Positions 23,721-36,614 of a DNA stretch of 64,000 nucleotides are shown here, piece by piece. The first letter of the stretch is position 1, and the number at the start of each line of letters is the position of its first letter. Below the pieces are notes generated by a model. It was not told the origin of the DNA, did no database searches, and saw nothing but the letters and a program-made list of their open reading frames with translations. The DNA is from Talinum fruticosum. Taxonomy: Eukaryota > Streptophyta > Magnoliopsida > Caryophyllales > Talinaceae. Location of the stretch: positions 345,183-409,182 of the forward strand of contig JAITYX010000151.1 of the NCBI GenBank assembly GCA_021018815.1. The letters run 5' to 3'. Made by a program: the position numbers and the translations under genes.

Positions 23721-24270
23721 AAAACTTCAGAACCTCCCTATGGACAAGTCAAGGAAGCACATTTGAAACATGATCTAGTTACAAAATCATTTTCAAAAAC
23801 ATTTAAAACTATTTACATTCGATTATCAACTAACAACTATTAGTGTAAAACATTTTAGCCAAGTTTCATACCAAGAAACGGTCAAGTTTAGGCCCCTCAT
23901 CCGACTTTCAGGATGATAATCAAGCCAAGCTTAGGATATTCTGCCGAACTTCAATTCCAAGAAATGGTCGAGTTTAGGCACCTGCTGGACTTCATATTTT
24001 AGAACCCAAGTCAAGTTCAAGCCCTCGCCAGCCCTTCGGACTAACTACATGGTCAAGTTTAGTTACACCAACCCGAGCTTCGGATATTTAATTATCCAAG
24101 TTCAGGAATCAACCACCTGGACTTCGGACTCAGTTATTCAAGTCCAGGCTCCCTGTTAGAGTTTAAGTTAAAAGACAACTAATTCATGACGCATTGATTT
24201 AATCGGAATCCAAAGCCACAGGTAAGTACCCTTTAGTGTCTACTTTGACCTTCGTCTTTCAGATTTGGTC
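23318..24270 (+). other. 3' untranslated region of the Tat-type gypsy element, right part
   Basis: The 43-bp array continues to about 23720. A looser second set of repeats around ggtcaagtttaggc...cttcgga runs to about 24150. No coding frame is seen. With 4119-4430 it forms one region split by E1. Confidence 0.6.
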
Positions 24271-24281
24271 AAAGTGGGGGC
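24271..24281 (+). other. Gypsy polypurine tract
   Basis: aaagtgggggc lies directly before ctagc and the LTR start tgtagacacc. The same arrangement is typical of Tat/Ogre gypsy elements. Confidence 0.7.
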
Positions 24282-24285
24282 TAGC

Positions 24286-25341
24286 TGTAGACACCTAAAA
24301 GTGTCATCCATTTTCTGTTTTATTTTTGTTGGCTCGGTGATGTAATCCTAGTCCTATTTGCGAAATCGGTCTAATCGGCGTGACGAAGCCATTAAACCAT
24401 AGAAAACCCATTAGCACCATACAAAATTAGCTTTTTGGTTTGGTTGTCCCACAAACAAATTTTCTTTCGGCCGAACCAAGCCCGATTCAAGCTCCCAAAC
24501 CAGGAAATCCAAACTCGCACCAAAAATTTGAACTTGCAAAAATAGAAAGTTTCCAAAAATAGAAAGCTGCCCAAATTGGCGCCGGTTCCTCCATACTCGG
24601 GCAAGAACGCAACGTTTCACTTTTTCACCTAGTGAACAACCTAGGTACGGAACCCGAGGCATTCATACTACACCGTTTTGACCGGTATCACGTTTTATAG
24701 CTAAAATTGTCGAACGGTGCGTTGGTTCCAGCGTCCAATAAAGATACGGAAGACCGGTGCCACGTTTTGAGCGTTGACTCGCTAAAACGCCAAGTTTGGT
24801 CCTAGAGCCCAACCGAGGCACGAACCTTAGACATGCGTCGCGTTTTCAAACTCAACTTGCCAAAACGATGCGTTTTGTTCCCATAGGTAATTTGGAGTAA
24901 GGAGTTCGAGACGCCCACATGACAACATTTGGGGAAATCGGCGTCGCGTATTGTGTCTTCCCCATGGGATTTTTCGGTTCAACGGGATTTGGACGATTCA
25001 TTCCCGTGATCCTCGTCGGGAAACCGGGTCCGGTTCAGCGAGCTGTGGATGGCTAGTTGCTTGTTTTAGATCATTTTCATCGCCTAATTTCTTCTTATAA
25101 ATAGAGGGCCTAACCCCTCATTTTGGCATGGCTTATTCCTAAGCTATATGTTGCCGAATTTTGAGTTAACTCCTACATCAACTCAAGAAATTGACATTTC
25201 TCTCTTCCATTTCCTAATCCCTATATTTTCACCATACCATTACACACTACCTCGCCTCACAAAATTCACAAAATAGCATTCTTTAAGCTCACTACCCTGC
25301 CCTTATGTCTGTCGAATTTAGACCGTAATCCAAGTGCAACA
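24286..25341 (+). repeat. 3' LTR of the Tat-type gypsy element
   Basis: The start TGTAGACACC is clear. A TATA box (tataaatag) is at 25096-25104, followed by a plausible transcribed leader. The right end is uncertain: CA at 25340-25341 (caagtgcaaca) is one choice, and tgtaaca near 25474 is another. No second LTR copy is present to settle it. Bases 25342-25489 have no other assignment. Confidence 0.6.
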
Positions 25342-25489
25342 GGTAGGACAACATGAGAGCATCATTTCAACCTTCGTTGTCTTTTACAGAGTTACTTCTT
25401 TATGTTTTTTACCACTTTTTGTATTTTGGATCGAAATACAACCGCTTTTAATTCCTCCCTGCCCATTGTAACATGAGAGCTAGAAGAAA

Positions 25490-26241
25490 ACATGAGACCA
25501 TAATCCCTATGTCTTCTTCCGAATCAAAGGAACTCGAGACTTTCTCATCTCGCTTCCGAGGCTTTCAGAGCACAATGTTCTTTTGGCTTTAGTGGAGAGA
25601 GGTTCCGAGCTTCCTTGATGGTTGTCACCTTGGGACCCCATCTCCTCTTTGGTAGACCTCATAGAATTTTTCTGCACATTTCTTCATGGGAAATCTTTCT
25701 ACCCAGAGATTTGAGATTGTTTGTCATCCGAGTAAAGCGTTTAAACATCCGAGTGATGTTTTCTTCTAGCTCCATCTTGAACAGACTCATATTTGTGAAG
25801 AAATTAACTTATCTTCGCCTGTTTCACTTGGCTTGTTCCTTCATATGTGCTAACAAGAGTGTCCTACACATCTTTAGCCGTGTCACAGAGCTAACACTCT
25901 ATTGTACTCTTCGAGCTGATAGCACACATCAAAATGTTCATCGCTTTAATGTTCTTTCCGAACTTTTCGACTCCTCATTGGTGTACTCGTACTTATCTTT
26001 AGGCACGAGATCTTGTACCTTCTATCTTCATTGGAATGTAATTGCCATCTTGGATGATGTTCTAAACATCTTCATCGTTGTCCAACAGAAAGCATTCCAT
26101 TAGCTTCTTCCAAGTGCATGAAGTTTGATCCGTTGAACTTTCGCTGGTCTCGTGGAAGATCTTCCTTCATCGAACTCTCCGATGTTCCGAGCCATCTATT
26201 CTTCGGACCTTTGGATTGTTAGATCCTTTTTTAAATGTTAG
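25490..26241 (-). pseudogene. E5 gag fragment
   Basis: This matches the E1 and E2 gag on the minus strand: the WGPKVT, EEMCRKI, ITRMF, VWDTLV and CTWKK regions can be aligned from right to left. It is cut on the left next to the gypsy LTR, so only about the N-terminal 250 codons remain, with frameshifts. The open frame on the opposite strand is only a shadow. Confidence 0.75.
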
Positions 26242-26253
26242 GCTTTGATACCA
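26242..26253 (-). other. E5 primer-binding site
   Basis: The element strand reads TGGTATCAAAGC, one mismatch from the initiator-Met site. Confidence 0.8.
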
Positions 26254-26255
26254 AT

Positions 26256-27205
26256 TGCAGATTTGCTCTTGGAGAGTCTTAGTCACCCTAGAGGGGGTGA
26301 ATAGGGTGATGAGGAAATTTTAACAAACTTAGAAACTTTAAGATTGAAAAGAATGAACAAGATAATCTGAGTCTAGATTGGACTCGAAACATGTAAACTA
26401 AGAGCTACATAGAAACCCTCCTAGGATAGAAAACCACGGACAATGCTAATCCAACCACCAAGTTAAATCAATTATTTTGAATCCTCCAAATACAACGGAC
26501 AACCGAGCTGAGTTAACCCTTACACCTCGGTCAAGGGACCTTACTCGAAATTAAGAAAGTGTGTGATTGATTACAAGACTTTACAACTCGAAAGTATGAA
26601 TTACAAGTCGGGAGTTGTAAATTGAAGATTGAATATTAAAATAGTGACTTTTGCTTAAGTAATGTGTTTCAACAATAGTTCCAAGCAATCTTCCAGTCTT
26701 GTGAAGTGGCTTCTATTTATAGATGACCAAACAGATTAGCCGTTGTGTCCGGTTGCTTGGACTAAAGTCTTTCCTGGTCGTTGTAACGGCTCTTCTAAGT
26801 CGCTCGTAAAATATCCGTTGGGATGTGAACATTGTGCAACGGTTCTTGGCTCCTAAAGGTACTCCAGTCAACTGTTGATGTCCGAAAAGTAAGGTGGAAA
26901 CCACCATTGAGCTTAGCGTAGAAGTTTTCCAGTTTTGGAAATAGACAACTCCAACACAGCGTCCGAGCTTTTTCGAAGTAGATAAGCCTTGTCTGCTGGT
27001 GACTGACGACTTGAAGCCGATTACTTTTGTAATTCAAAAATGAGATAATTTGGTCCAAGATTAGGAACATATAATAATTTAATTAAGACAAATAAGTACA
27101 TAATTATTTTAGGCCTAGAAGAGTGGAATTTTCCGAGTCTAATATTCATTATACTCAAACTCCATCGAGTCGAGTCCTAAGAAAGATTAAGTTAAAAAGA
27201 GTAAA
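26256..27205 (-). repeat. E5 5' LTR, truncated
   Basis: It starts tgcagatttgctc next to the PBS and matches the family LTR with internal gaps (for example after 26495). It stops near 27205, where plus-strand E6 pol begins. A TATA box is at 26713-26722 on the minus strand. Confidence 0.8.
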
Positions 27206-27866
27206 AGCATCCACGTTGTCTTTGATGAGATTGACTATGGCAGGACAAGTGAATCCACCTTCTCAAATCTCAAGCTTAACAGAGATGAAGATGATATTGC
27301 TGAGCTGAGAATGAGTCAAAACAAAAGAACTAAGACAACTCGGAATGAGCCAACTCGGAATGAAGTAACTCGGATGGAGCCAACTCGGAATGAAGTGACT
27401 TAGAATGAGCAACATTAAGAGCCAACTCAAAATGCTAAAAACAAGCCAATGCAAAAGCTCAGCAAGAGGAACCAATCGAAGATAAGCCCATTCAACCAAC
27501 AAACTTAGTAAACCGAGAGGACATGTAGAGCTTTCAAATATGCATCCAGCCACCCATCTAAGAATATACTCTACGATATCAACAATGGGGTAAGAACTCA
27601 TTCTTCTTTCCAAAATATATGTGCATTTTCAGCGTTCATATCATTAGCTAAACCTAAAAATGTACTAGAAGCCTAAACCGAACCTCGAATGGGTAGAGGC
27701 CATGCCGGAGGAACTGAATCAATTTGAAAAAAAAATAAAAATAAATGTAGACTCGACTAAACAACCTTCGACCACCCGAGTAATAGGAACCAATTGGGTT
27801 TTCCGGAACAAACGGGATGAGGGAGGGTTGGTAGTCGGAAATAAGGCCAGATTAGTTACTCGGGGA
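27206..27866 (+). pseudogene. E6 pol, integrase end and RT start
   Basis: It opens abruptly in the HVVFDEID(Y)GRTSESTFSNLKL codons, the linker after the integrase. A degenerate repeated ATRNE/PTRNE-like stretch follows. The RT start (NWVFRNKRDE..LVVGNKARLV) runs up to the solo LTR. The 5' part of the element is absent; the join to E5 flips strand. Confidence 0.75.
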
Positions 27867-29429
27867 TGAAAACTCGGACTTTACATCTCACCTTTACGAG
27901 TTCTATCTAGGGAATTAGGTATAAGACTTTCTCACTTATAAAGTTTTGATTCCAAGTAATTCCCCGTATCTTAGAAACTTTTCAGAGTAATATGGTATTT
28001 TCTCTAAGTGTTATAGAAATTATCTCATGCATTTACACATGACTCTGTATGACTCGGAAAGCATATCTCGCTCTCATCATGCTTCACTCGGTTCCGAGTC
28101 ACTCAACACTAAGAAAGTATCGCATGATTCAAACACTATCTTTTCTGCGCTCTAACTCTGGTATCTTAGTTTGAATTCATGCTCACTCTAGATCAAGTTT
28201 ATTTCCTCTTATATCTTTAGTTAACTTGATTCTCTGTTAGGCTCGACTACGATGGAATTTTGAGTATCATGGATATTAGACTCGAAAATTCCATTCATTT
28301 TCTCGACCCGGATAATTAGTAACTTAATTATCTTATTTACATCATTATCTCGTGTCTCATCTTGGACCAAAGTATTTTGTACTTTGAGAACCAAGTTGAT
28401 TTACTTTTGTAGGTGATTCAAACGAGGCTATTCTAAATTTGAAATACAAAAGTAACCTAGCTTCAAAACGTCAAATCACCAGCAGACAAGGCTTTTTCCA
28501 CCTCTAACCTAGCCTCGGACACTCGTGTCGGGGTTGTCTGTTTCCGAAATGGAAATCTGCAACACTAAGCTCAACGGTGGTTTCCACCTTACTTTTGAAG
28601 ACACCGCCGGTGGTTTTAGGCACTTCCAAGGGAGTCAAGAGCCGTTGTCTAACGCTCATATTTCAATGGATATTTTCTAAGTGACTCGGAAAATCCTACA
28701 CAACGGTCACAAAGGACTTCCAATCAAAAGATGGACACAACGGCTAAGCTTGTTTGGTCATCTATAAATAAAAGCCAACTCTCAAGACTTGAAGATTGTC
28801 GAATCTATTTATTAATACACATACTTGATCAAAAGCCATTGTATTCATTCTCAATCTTCTACTTGCAACTCCAATCCTGTAATTCATTATATTCCGAGTT
28901 GTAAGGTCTTGTACTCGATTACAAACACTCTCTTTCTTACTCTCTAAGTAAGGTCCCTTGATCGAGCTGTAAGGGTTAACTCAACTCGGTTGTCCCTAGC
29001 TGTAAGGGTTATCTCAGCTAGGAAGTACTAGATCGAGATAAGGGAATTTCTGAGTCTAGAAAAACTTATAAGGAGTTGTCTAAAGGAGCAACTCGGGGTT
29101 GAGTCGATCTACTCTATTTTGTGGACTCAAAATAGTGGATTTTACTTCGTGCTTGGATTAGCACGGTCCATGGTTTTTGCCCCGGGAGGGTTTCCACGTA
29201 CTTTCCGAGTTATTACTTTTCTTAGTCCATTCTAGACTCGGACAGTTTGAGAATTCTGTTTAATTTGTTTCTTCAATCTTCTCTGAATTCCGAGCTAGCT
29301 CACTTTTTGAGTTCACTTTTGACTCTCATTGTCATTAGAGCCATATCTATTTCAAAATTTAAGCAAGTTTCATCATCACCCTATTCACCCCCTCTAGGGT
29401 GACTTAGCCTCTCCTCGAGCAAACCTTCA
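27867..29429 (+). repeat. Solo copia LTR in the E6 RT gene
   Basis: It starts tgaaaactcgga and ends gcaaaccttca, 1563 bp. The flanks are gggga (27862-27866) and aggga (29430-29434), a four-of-five duplication. RT coding runs KARLV... before it and GYNQEKGIDC after it, so the insertion site is inside the conserved VAQGYNQEEGID motif. A TATA box is at 28762-28770. Confidence 0.88.
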
Positions 29430-30745
29430 AGGGATATAACCAAGAAAAGGGAATTGACTGTAGGGAAACCATTACAACTATTGTTAGGATTGAGGCAATC
29501 GGAATTCTCTTAGCATTTTCATTTAGCATGAACATCAAGCTTTACCAAATGGATGGTAAGGGTGCATTTCTTAATGGTTATATTCAAGAAGAAGTTTATG
29601 TTGAGCAATCCCTGGATTTAAAAACTCTCAATTTCCAAATCATGTTTTCAAGTTGCAAAAGCTTTATATGGTCTAAAACAAGCTCCCGGATCTTGGTATA
29701 AAAGACTAAGTAGTTTATTGGTCAAACAATGACTTTGAAAGAGGTCAGATTGACAAAATTATTTTTAGAAAAACCAAGGGGAATAATTTTCTCATTATCC
29801 AAATCTATGTTGATGACATCATTTTCGGAACTAGTAATGGAACTCTATGCCAAGAGTTTTCGAGTTAATGAGACAGGAATTCCAAATAAGCATGATGGGA
29901 GAACTCAATTTCTTCCTTGGACTGCAAATCAAGCAAGAAAAGGATGGCATCTATGTCAATGAATCAAAGTACACCAAGGAATTACTGAAGAAATACAAGT
30001 TACAAGATATGAAGCATAGAGCAACACCTATGAGTAGCAATTTAAAACTGGACTCAAATGAGAAAGGTAAAGGCTGTAGATCGAAACTATACGAGAGGTA
30101 TGATTAGATCTCTACTTTATCTCACATCTAGTAGGCAAGATATCATGTTTAGTGTTTGCCTTTGTGCAAGATTCAAGCTAATCTTAAGGAATCGCATCTC
30201 ATTGTGATGAAGAGAATCTTTAGATGTCTTGCAAGGACTAAGACACTTGGTCTCTAGTATATAAAGGATTCAGATCCGAGCCTCACAAGATACTCAGGTG
30301 TCGACTATACTGGATACATGGTTGATAGAAAGAGCACATCAGGAGCATGCCAATTTTTGGGTCAATCACTCATTTCCTAGCACTCAAAGATTTAGAACTC
30401 AATTGCTTTATCAACTGCCGAGCTCGAGTACATTGCAACTGGAGCTTGATATGCTTAGATTCTCTGGATCAAACAGCACTTGAAGGATCTTAGACTATCA
30501 TTGACATGTATTCCATCAAATGTGATAACCAAACTACAATCAGCATCACCAAGAATTTAGTTCAACACTCAAACAAAAACACATTGAGGTTAGGTATCAT
30601 TTTCCGGGAGACCATTCTGAGAAAGGTGATACGAAACTTGAGTTTATTCCTACAAAATTTCAATTAGCTGATATTTTCATAAAGCCTATAAGTGAAAATT
30701 ACTTTTGCTTTATTAGAAAAGAGCTTGACATGTTAAATGCATGAT
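29430..30745 (+). pseudogene. E6 pol, rest of RT and RNase H
   Basis: Blocks are GYNQEKGIDC, MNIKLYQMDGKGAFLNGYIQEEVYVEQ (29520-29610), YVDDIIFGTSN (29805-29835, catalytic DD kept), RQEFQISMMGELNFFLGLQIKQEKDGIYVNESKYTKELLKKYKLQ (29860-30010), then RNase H with STAELEYIATGA-like and HIEVRYHF-like blocks, ending in CFIRKELDMLNA at about 30741. It is frameshifted repeatedly. Confidence 0.8.
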
Positions 30746-31319
30746 TATCTCGAGTTATTGCATGAGCTATTCTACTATGATTGATTGTTATATGCTGTGT
30801 GTGAATAACTAATGGATTAGTTGACATAGCATGAAACTTACCTATGAGTTATAAAATTTCGATCGTGTTTTGAGTCACTCGGACACATTATTGAGTTAGA
30901 CTTAGATTTTTAGCAAAATGGACCTTAAAATTTTGGGATCATCTCTAGATAAATGGAGAATCTCATAAATGTTTCCAAAAATCCTTTCTTCTCTCTCTCT
31001 CTCTCTGTCATGTGATCGATCGGAAGAATTAGCGGTTGGAAGGAAGCTGATTGGAAAACTAGCGATTACACATAGAGAGCCTTAACGGTCTCATAATATT
31101 TGCTTGGTAAGCTAAATCGAAAGGCGGTTGAAAGCTTTTATTCTCTTTATAGAGCACCGCTCGTTTTCACTCATTCACTTTACCTACTTAGTGTTCACTC
31201 TCTCACTCTCTTTGCTCTCGAATTCATTCACTCTCGCACTCAAACTCTCTCTCGTTTCTTAATCATTTGTGCTCTCTACTCTCTCTCTTTACATTCAAAC
31301 ACTCTCTATCTTGTCCAAG
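30746..31319 (+). other. E6 spacer between pol and the third ORF
   Basis: It is non-coding and matches 44205-44864 in E3 and, reversed, parts of 8000-9330 in E1. It holds a CT run at about 30991-31006 and a TATA-like ctctttatagagca near 31145. The CT-rich stretch ends at the third-ORF ATG. A subgenomic promoter or leader for the third ORF is possible but unproven. Confidence 0.45.
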
Positions 31320-31585
31320 ATGCCCAAAAGAGGTTCAACTATGGAAGGAGGTTCGGCCACAAATAAGGCAAGAACCAAATCCACTCGTTCGAGGTCTGCT
31401 CAAGGAAAGGGAAAAGCCCCTACCTTAGAAGAATCAAAGGTACTTACGGCTTAGCACTTCTTTCTTGATGACAAATTCTTTCAAAAATTTCTTTTTCTTG
31501 GTTGAAGCCCATTATCAAAACCGGTGCTTTCAACTATCTATGCTTTGTGAGTACATCTAACCGTAACTCATTACTAAGTTCTATT
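31320..31585 (+). pseudogene. E6 third ORF, first part only
   Basis: ATG at 31320 opens MPKRGSTMEGGSATNKART, matching the E1 start MPKRGSTSEFMGSATNKAR. An in-frame stop falls at 31453. Later codons (LDDKFF, FLVEAHYQN) still align with E1 and E3. LTR copy B then interrupts it at 31586. Confidence 0.65.
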
Positions 31586-33732
31586 TGTAACACCCCAAAA
31601 CACCCCCTAGGAGTATTACATCGCTAGAGTTCCTTAAAGGAACTCCCAAGGCTCTTTCCGGTGTCGGTTTAGGTGTCTAAACTCAACTTAAAGATAATAA
31701 GGGTGGTTTTCCAAAAAATCGATATTTCCTAAAAATTTCAGCAGATTTCTATTTGTAATGTGGACTAACCCTTAGGCTTAAAGCCCTAAAACCCTACATA
31801 AAAAGCATAACATAACTCAACGAGCCACACGCTCGAGTATACAACTCAATGGCCACACGCTAGAGTCCAACCAATCATGCGATAAAACTTAAAAACGATC
31901 TAAATGGTTTACTACACATATGGTACAAACTACATGAACTAAATTACAAGTAAAATACTTAGAAACATAAGAAATGCACATCCGCGATTCAAATCGCTCA
32001 GCAACCAACAAACGGCAATCAACGAGGTCCGGAATAAGCTAAGCACCGCACACACTTAAGAATGCACCTACAACACTCGGGAGAAAAACGGGGAAATTTG
32101 TGGGGGTGAGCAATAAACCACGGGCTCACCGGAGTCTTACACCCTTAAAATGGAATTTCTTTATATATGTTACTCATAATAATGAAATCGACGAAAGCGT
32201 AGTAATATAATACAAATCTATATACTTTTCAATGAAATCTCTTGAAATCATTTGCAACATAAAACTCGTGATGCTTCAACCATTCAAAAGCACGGATTGC
32301 AATCATTTTGGAAATTGAATCACATTAAACAAGGTGGAACCATCTGCACTTTGTTTCAAATACTTTCAGCCATAAATTTAAAATTCTTTCGGGGCTTTAG
32401 ACGATTGAACTAGCACCGAGGCGGTTCTCGGGCGCGACCCCGACTCAAGTTCCCGAGACCTATCTCTAGTCAAATACCTGGAAGGCTCCGCTTTCCTCGT
32501 CCGGAAAGAATCAACCTCTCTGGTTGATGGGCATCCGATACGCAAGGACCCCGTGGCCCGATACGCACGACCACCTCCTTCCTCTACTCTAAACAATCTT
32601 ACCCCAAAATTAATTTAAACCGAAGTGATCACAATCACTTATCAAACTTGGTTTCTAACCAAGATCTCAATCATTTATCATCATAGAAGGCATGACACAC
32701 GTGTCACCCTTCTAAATTCACTTTCTCATATCCGCTTCACTTTCTCAAACAAGTTTCACTTCTTTTAAAACACATTTCAAGTTCGAAAGCATTCCTCAAG
32801 AATCATACACATGTATCATTTTGCATAAACATTTGAACTCTTTTCAAAACTAACTTTCAAGCATTATTTATAAGCAATCATTTCACGTAAAATACAAAAC
32901 TCTTCTCGTAACTTCGATAATTACTTGACACGGATAGCCACCATTCATTGCAAGCGGTCATTCTCGGCTCTTTTCCGACTATGCCTTTCTCACTCCACCA
33001 CTCTAGTACGATTAATTTCAATTTTCTTAGCCACAATAACCACAAATGGATACCACCTAATTGAACATTCAACTTCTCACAACTCCTTGTCTTTACTCCA
33101 ACTCCTCATTCTAGGTCTCTATTTCATAAATTAACTTCCTTTGCTCATACTCGACCATATGACTCCTATTCTCACATTATCCCTTAAATTCCTCTTGTTA
33201 GGTTCATCTTCCAACTTAATTTCATCTCAAAGACTTAGATACATTTTAAACTCAACATAACCTTATAATTCCCCACTCGTCCTTTCCTCGCCTCAAACTC
33301 CCCATTGTATATTGCTATTTGATTAATCAACTCCTATTCATCTACCCTTAATTATATAACTCTCAATCGCTTTTCATTATTCAATTTCCGTTAGCTTCGC
33401 TTACTTTCCCGTTCGGTTCAACCTCGAGGATTTCAATATACGTCAAACTTAATTAACCCGACAATCAGCCCCTCCTAGCCTCAATTGTGCATCACTTAAT
33501 ATCACTTCATACTCCTCTCGTGCACTTCCCTTATTATTTCCCCATATTAGAAATGATTTCTTAATGCCGCAATCACAGTAAATCTCTAAAGCTCAATCTA
33601 AAATATTAATTCATAATTTATACCCAAACCACAACGTGCTCATCCCTATCCCCAACCGACCACATTCCCGATACTACTCATTATACCCATGCAACCCAAC
33701 TCTGTTTGAATTCCCGGTTTCTAATTCGGGCA
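31586..33732 (+). mobile_element. Long gypsy-type LTR, copy B, 3' truncated
   Basis: It starts TGTAACACCCCAAAAC after ctatt and follows copy C through the gggggtgagcaataaaccacgg landmark at about 32102. It stops at 33732, where a minus-strand copia LTR begins. The last third, with the GC-rich block and the terminal CA, is missing, so the right target duplication is lost. Confidence 0.8.
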
Positions 33733-35304
33733 TGAAGGTTTGCTCGGGGAGAGTCCGAGTCACCCTAGAGGGGGTGAATAGGGTGATAGAAAATTCTTTG
33801 CGAAAACACACTCTTTTTGACGAAAAGAGGCAAAGACAGCTTACGAGTCTAAGCACGAGGTCGAAAAGATTGGACTCGAAAGCAATGAATCGGACTGAAA
33901 CAAGAGTAGTTAGGTTGTCCGAGTGTAGAATGAACTCGAAAGAGAACGCAGAGATTTTACGTGGAAACCCTCCTGGGGCAGAAAACCACGGCCCGTGTCA
34001 ATCCGGACACGAAGTCAAATCCATTATTTTGAGTCCACAAAATACCGTGAATCGACTAAACACGAGTTGCAACCTTGGACAACTCTATAAAAGTTTTCCT
34101 AGACTCGAAGTTACCTTATCCGATCTAGTACTTCCTAGCTGAGATAACCCTTACAGTTAGGGACAACTAAGCTGAGTTAACCCTTACAGCTTAGTCAAGG
34201 GACCTTACAAAGAATGTAAGAAGAGTTTGTAACTTAGTACAAGACCTTACAACTCAGAGAGTAATGAGTTACGGAGTTGGAGTTGTAAGTTGAAGATTGA
34301 AAGTAAATACAATGACTTTTCTCAAGTATGTGTATTAGCAATAGAATCGGCTAATCTTCAAGTCTTGTGAAGTGGCTTCTATTTATAGATGACCGAGCAG
34401 TAGTAGCCGTTATCTTCATTTGTCGATCGACAGTCCTCTCGTGACCATTGATAGAAGCTTTCGAGTCACTCGGAAAGTATCCGTTGAAATATGGACGTTG
34501 GACAACGGTTTAACTCTCTTGGAAGTCCCAAAACCATCGGTTGTGTCTTGAAAAATAAGGTGGAAACCACCGTTAGGCTTAGCGTTCCAGTTTTCCGGAT
34601 ATAGAAGCGAGATAACTTCGACACAATCTTCGGGACTAAAGCGAGGAAGGTGAAAAGCCATATCTGCTGGTGATTTGACGTTCAAGCCGGCTACTTTTGT
34701 AGTTTGAAAAGATATCCTCGATTGAATAACCTACAAAAGTAAAACAACTTTGGTTCTCAAAGTATAAAATACTTTGGTCCAAGGTTAGACACGAGATAAT
34801 AAAATAATTATGATAATAACGCAATTGATTATCTCGAGTCGGAAAAGAAATGGAATTTTCCGAGTCTAATATCCATGATACTCACAATTCCATATGACTT
34901 AGTCTTAAGCAAAGAATCAAGTTCTATAACAAATATCGAGTGGGAAAAACTTGATATAGACTAAGCATGAGAAGAACTACGAATACCGACTATGCAAACA
35001 ATATAATAGAAAACCATAAGTCAGATTTTGAGTGAGAAACGGCGCAATACTGGTATATTCGAAATGCGATTAATCCGAGTGAGAGTGGACTCGGAATAAA
35101 GAACCAGTTTTCGAGTTGCTAACCGAAAAGCGATAAAAGAGATAAGTGAGGGCCGAATCACTTAGAGAAAATACTATTTTACTCAAGTAAGTTTCTAAGA
35201 CACGAGAGAATGCCTTGGAATCAAAACTCTACATGAATAACATCGTTAGACCTGATTCCTTTTGCATGACCCGAAGGATATTGAGCGAGTGTCACGAGTC
35301 TTCA
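33733..35304 (-). repeat. Copia solo LTR with unmatched flanks
   Basis: It is a full-length LTR (tgaaggtttgctcgg to gagtcttca, 1572 bp) with a TATA box at 34379-34388 on the minus strand. The five bases outside are gggca on the left and acttc on the right, so there is no target duplication. The left neighbour is copy B and the right neighbour is the Athila-like pol. Neither a PBS nor a PPT adjoins it. Confidence 0.85.
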
Positions 35305-36614
35305 ACTTCTTATCCCTTCCCTGCCCCAACAAAGCTCCAACCGCGTGATCACTTGCATCGCACATAATCTCAAAAGGGAGATTCCAGTCTGGCGGTTGGA
35401 TGATAGGGGCAGAAATCAATGCTTCCTTTATTCGAGAAAAGTCTCATGACATTCGTTAGTAAAATCAAACGGGACATCTTTGGTGAGGAGCTGAGTTAGA
35501 CGCTTAGCAATTTTGGAGAAGTCCTTGATAAAGCTGCGGTAAAAGCCGGTATGACCAAGGAAACTCCTCACCCCCTTGACAGAACTAGGGGAGGTAGCTT
35601 TTCGATAACCTCAATTTTGGCTCGATCGACCTCGATGCCTCGATTAGACATAACATGACCCAAAACAACGCCCTCTTGTACCATGAAATGGCACTTTTCA
35701 CAATTCAAAACTAGGTTGACTTCCTCACATCTAATTAGCACTTGTCTCAAGATTTTGCAAACAAATATGAAAAGTGCTACCGTAAATAGAGAAGTCATCT
35801 ATGAAAACTTACATGATGTTTTCTATGAAATCAGAAAAGATAGCCATCATGCATCGTTGGAAAGTGGTCGGGGCATTACATAAACCAAAAGGCATCCTAC
35901 GGTACGCAAAAGTACCATTGGGGCAAGTGAAAGTGGTCTTCTCTTGATCATTTGGATGTATAGGAATTTGGAAAAAACTAGAAAAGCCATCCAAATAACA
36001 AAAGTATGAATGGCTAGCTAATCTCTCTAACATTTGGTCAATAAATGGGAGGAGGAAATGGTCCTTCCAGGTGGCTTGATTCAATCTTCTATAATCTATA
36101 CACATGCGCCACCTGGTAACCGTCCTAGTGGAAATGAGCTCATTAGCCTCATTCTTGACCACGGTCAGACCCTCCTCCTTGGGTACTACTTGGACCGGAC
36201 TTACCCAATCACTATTTGCGATAGGATAGATAATCCCGGCCGTAAGCGGCTTGACAACTTCTTGACAACCTCTTGCATATTTGGATTCAACCGCCTTTGA
36301 GGTTGTCTAGAGGGCTTATGACCGTCATCAAGATCAATTTTATGCATGCACAAGGATGGGCTAATTCCCTTAAGATCATCGATGCCATAACCAATGGCAC
36401 CTCTATGCTTTTGAAGCACATTAAGAAGGTTTTCAAGCTGAGTGCCATGTAATTCAGCATTAATAATCACAAGGGATGACTCATTAGGACCAAGAAATGC
36501 ATACTGAGATTGGAAGGTAGAGGTTTGAGCTCTACCTTGGTGACGAGGAATGGGACCGTCCTTGGCGTCCTTGGCTTCTATGGTGCACATGTCTAAGCTC
36601 CCATGCTTTGACAA
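35305..36614 (-). pseudogene. Athila-like gypsy pol, reverse transcriptase
   Basis: On the element strand: SPSLCMHKIDLDDGHKPSRQPQRRLNP (about 36290-36370), RMCIDYRRLNQATWKDHFLLPFIDQMLERL (36030-36110), YCYLDGFSSFFQIP with the first catalytic Asp, FAYRRMPFGLCNAPTTFQRCM (35860-35930) and VFIDDFS with the FIDD catalytic pair near 35795. NCEKCHFMVQEGVVLGHVMSNRGIEVD (35620-35720) follows. Stops fall before VFIDD and elsewhere. It is cut at 35305 before RNase H and IN. Confidence 0.85.

Noticed and set aside
25615..26103. 162-codon plus-strand open frame
   Set aside because: Antisense of the E5 gag fragment; same shadow as in E2.
33733..35304. This LTR as the 3' or 5' LTR of a full element
   Set aside because: Neither a PBS nor a PPT lies next to it, and both neighbours belong to other families.
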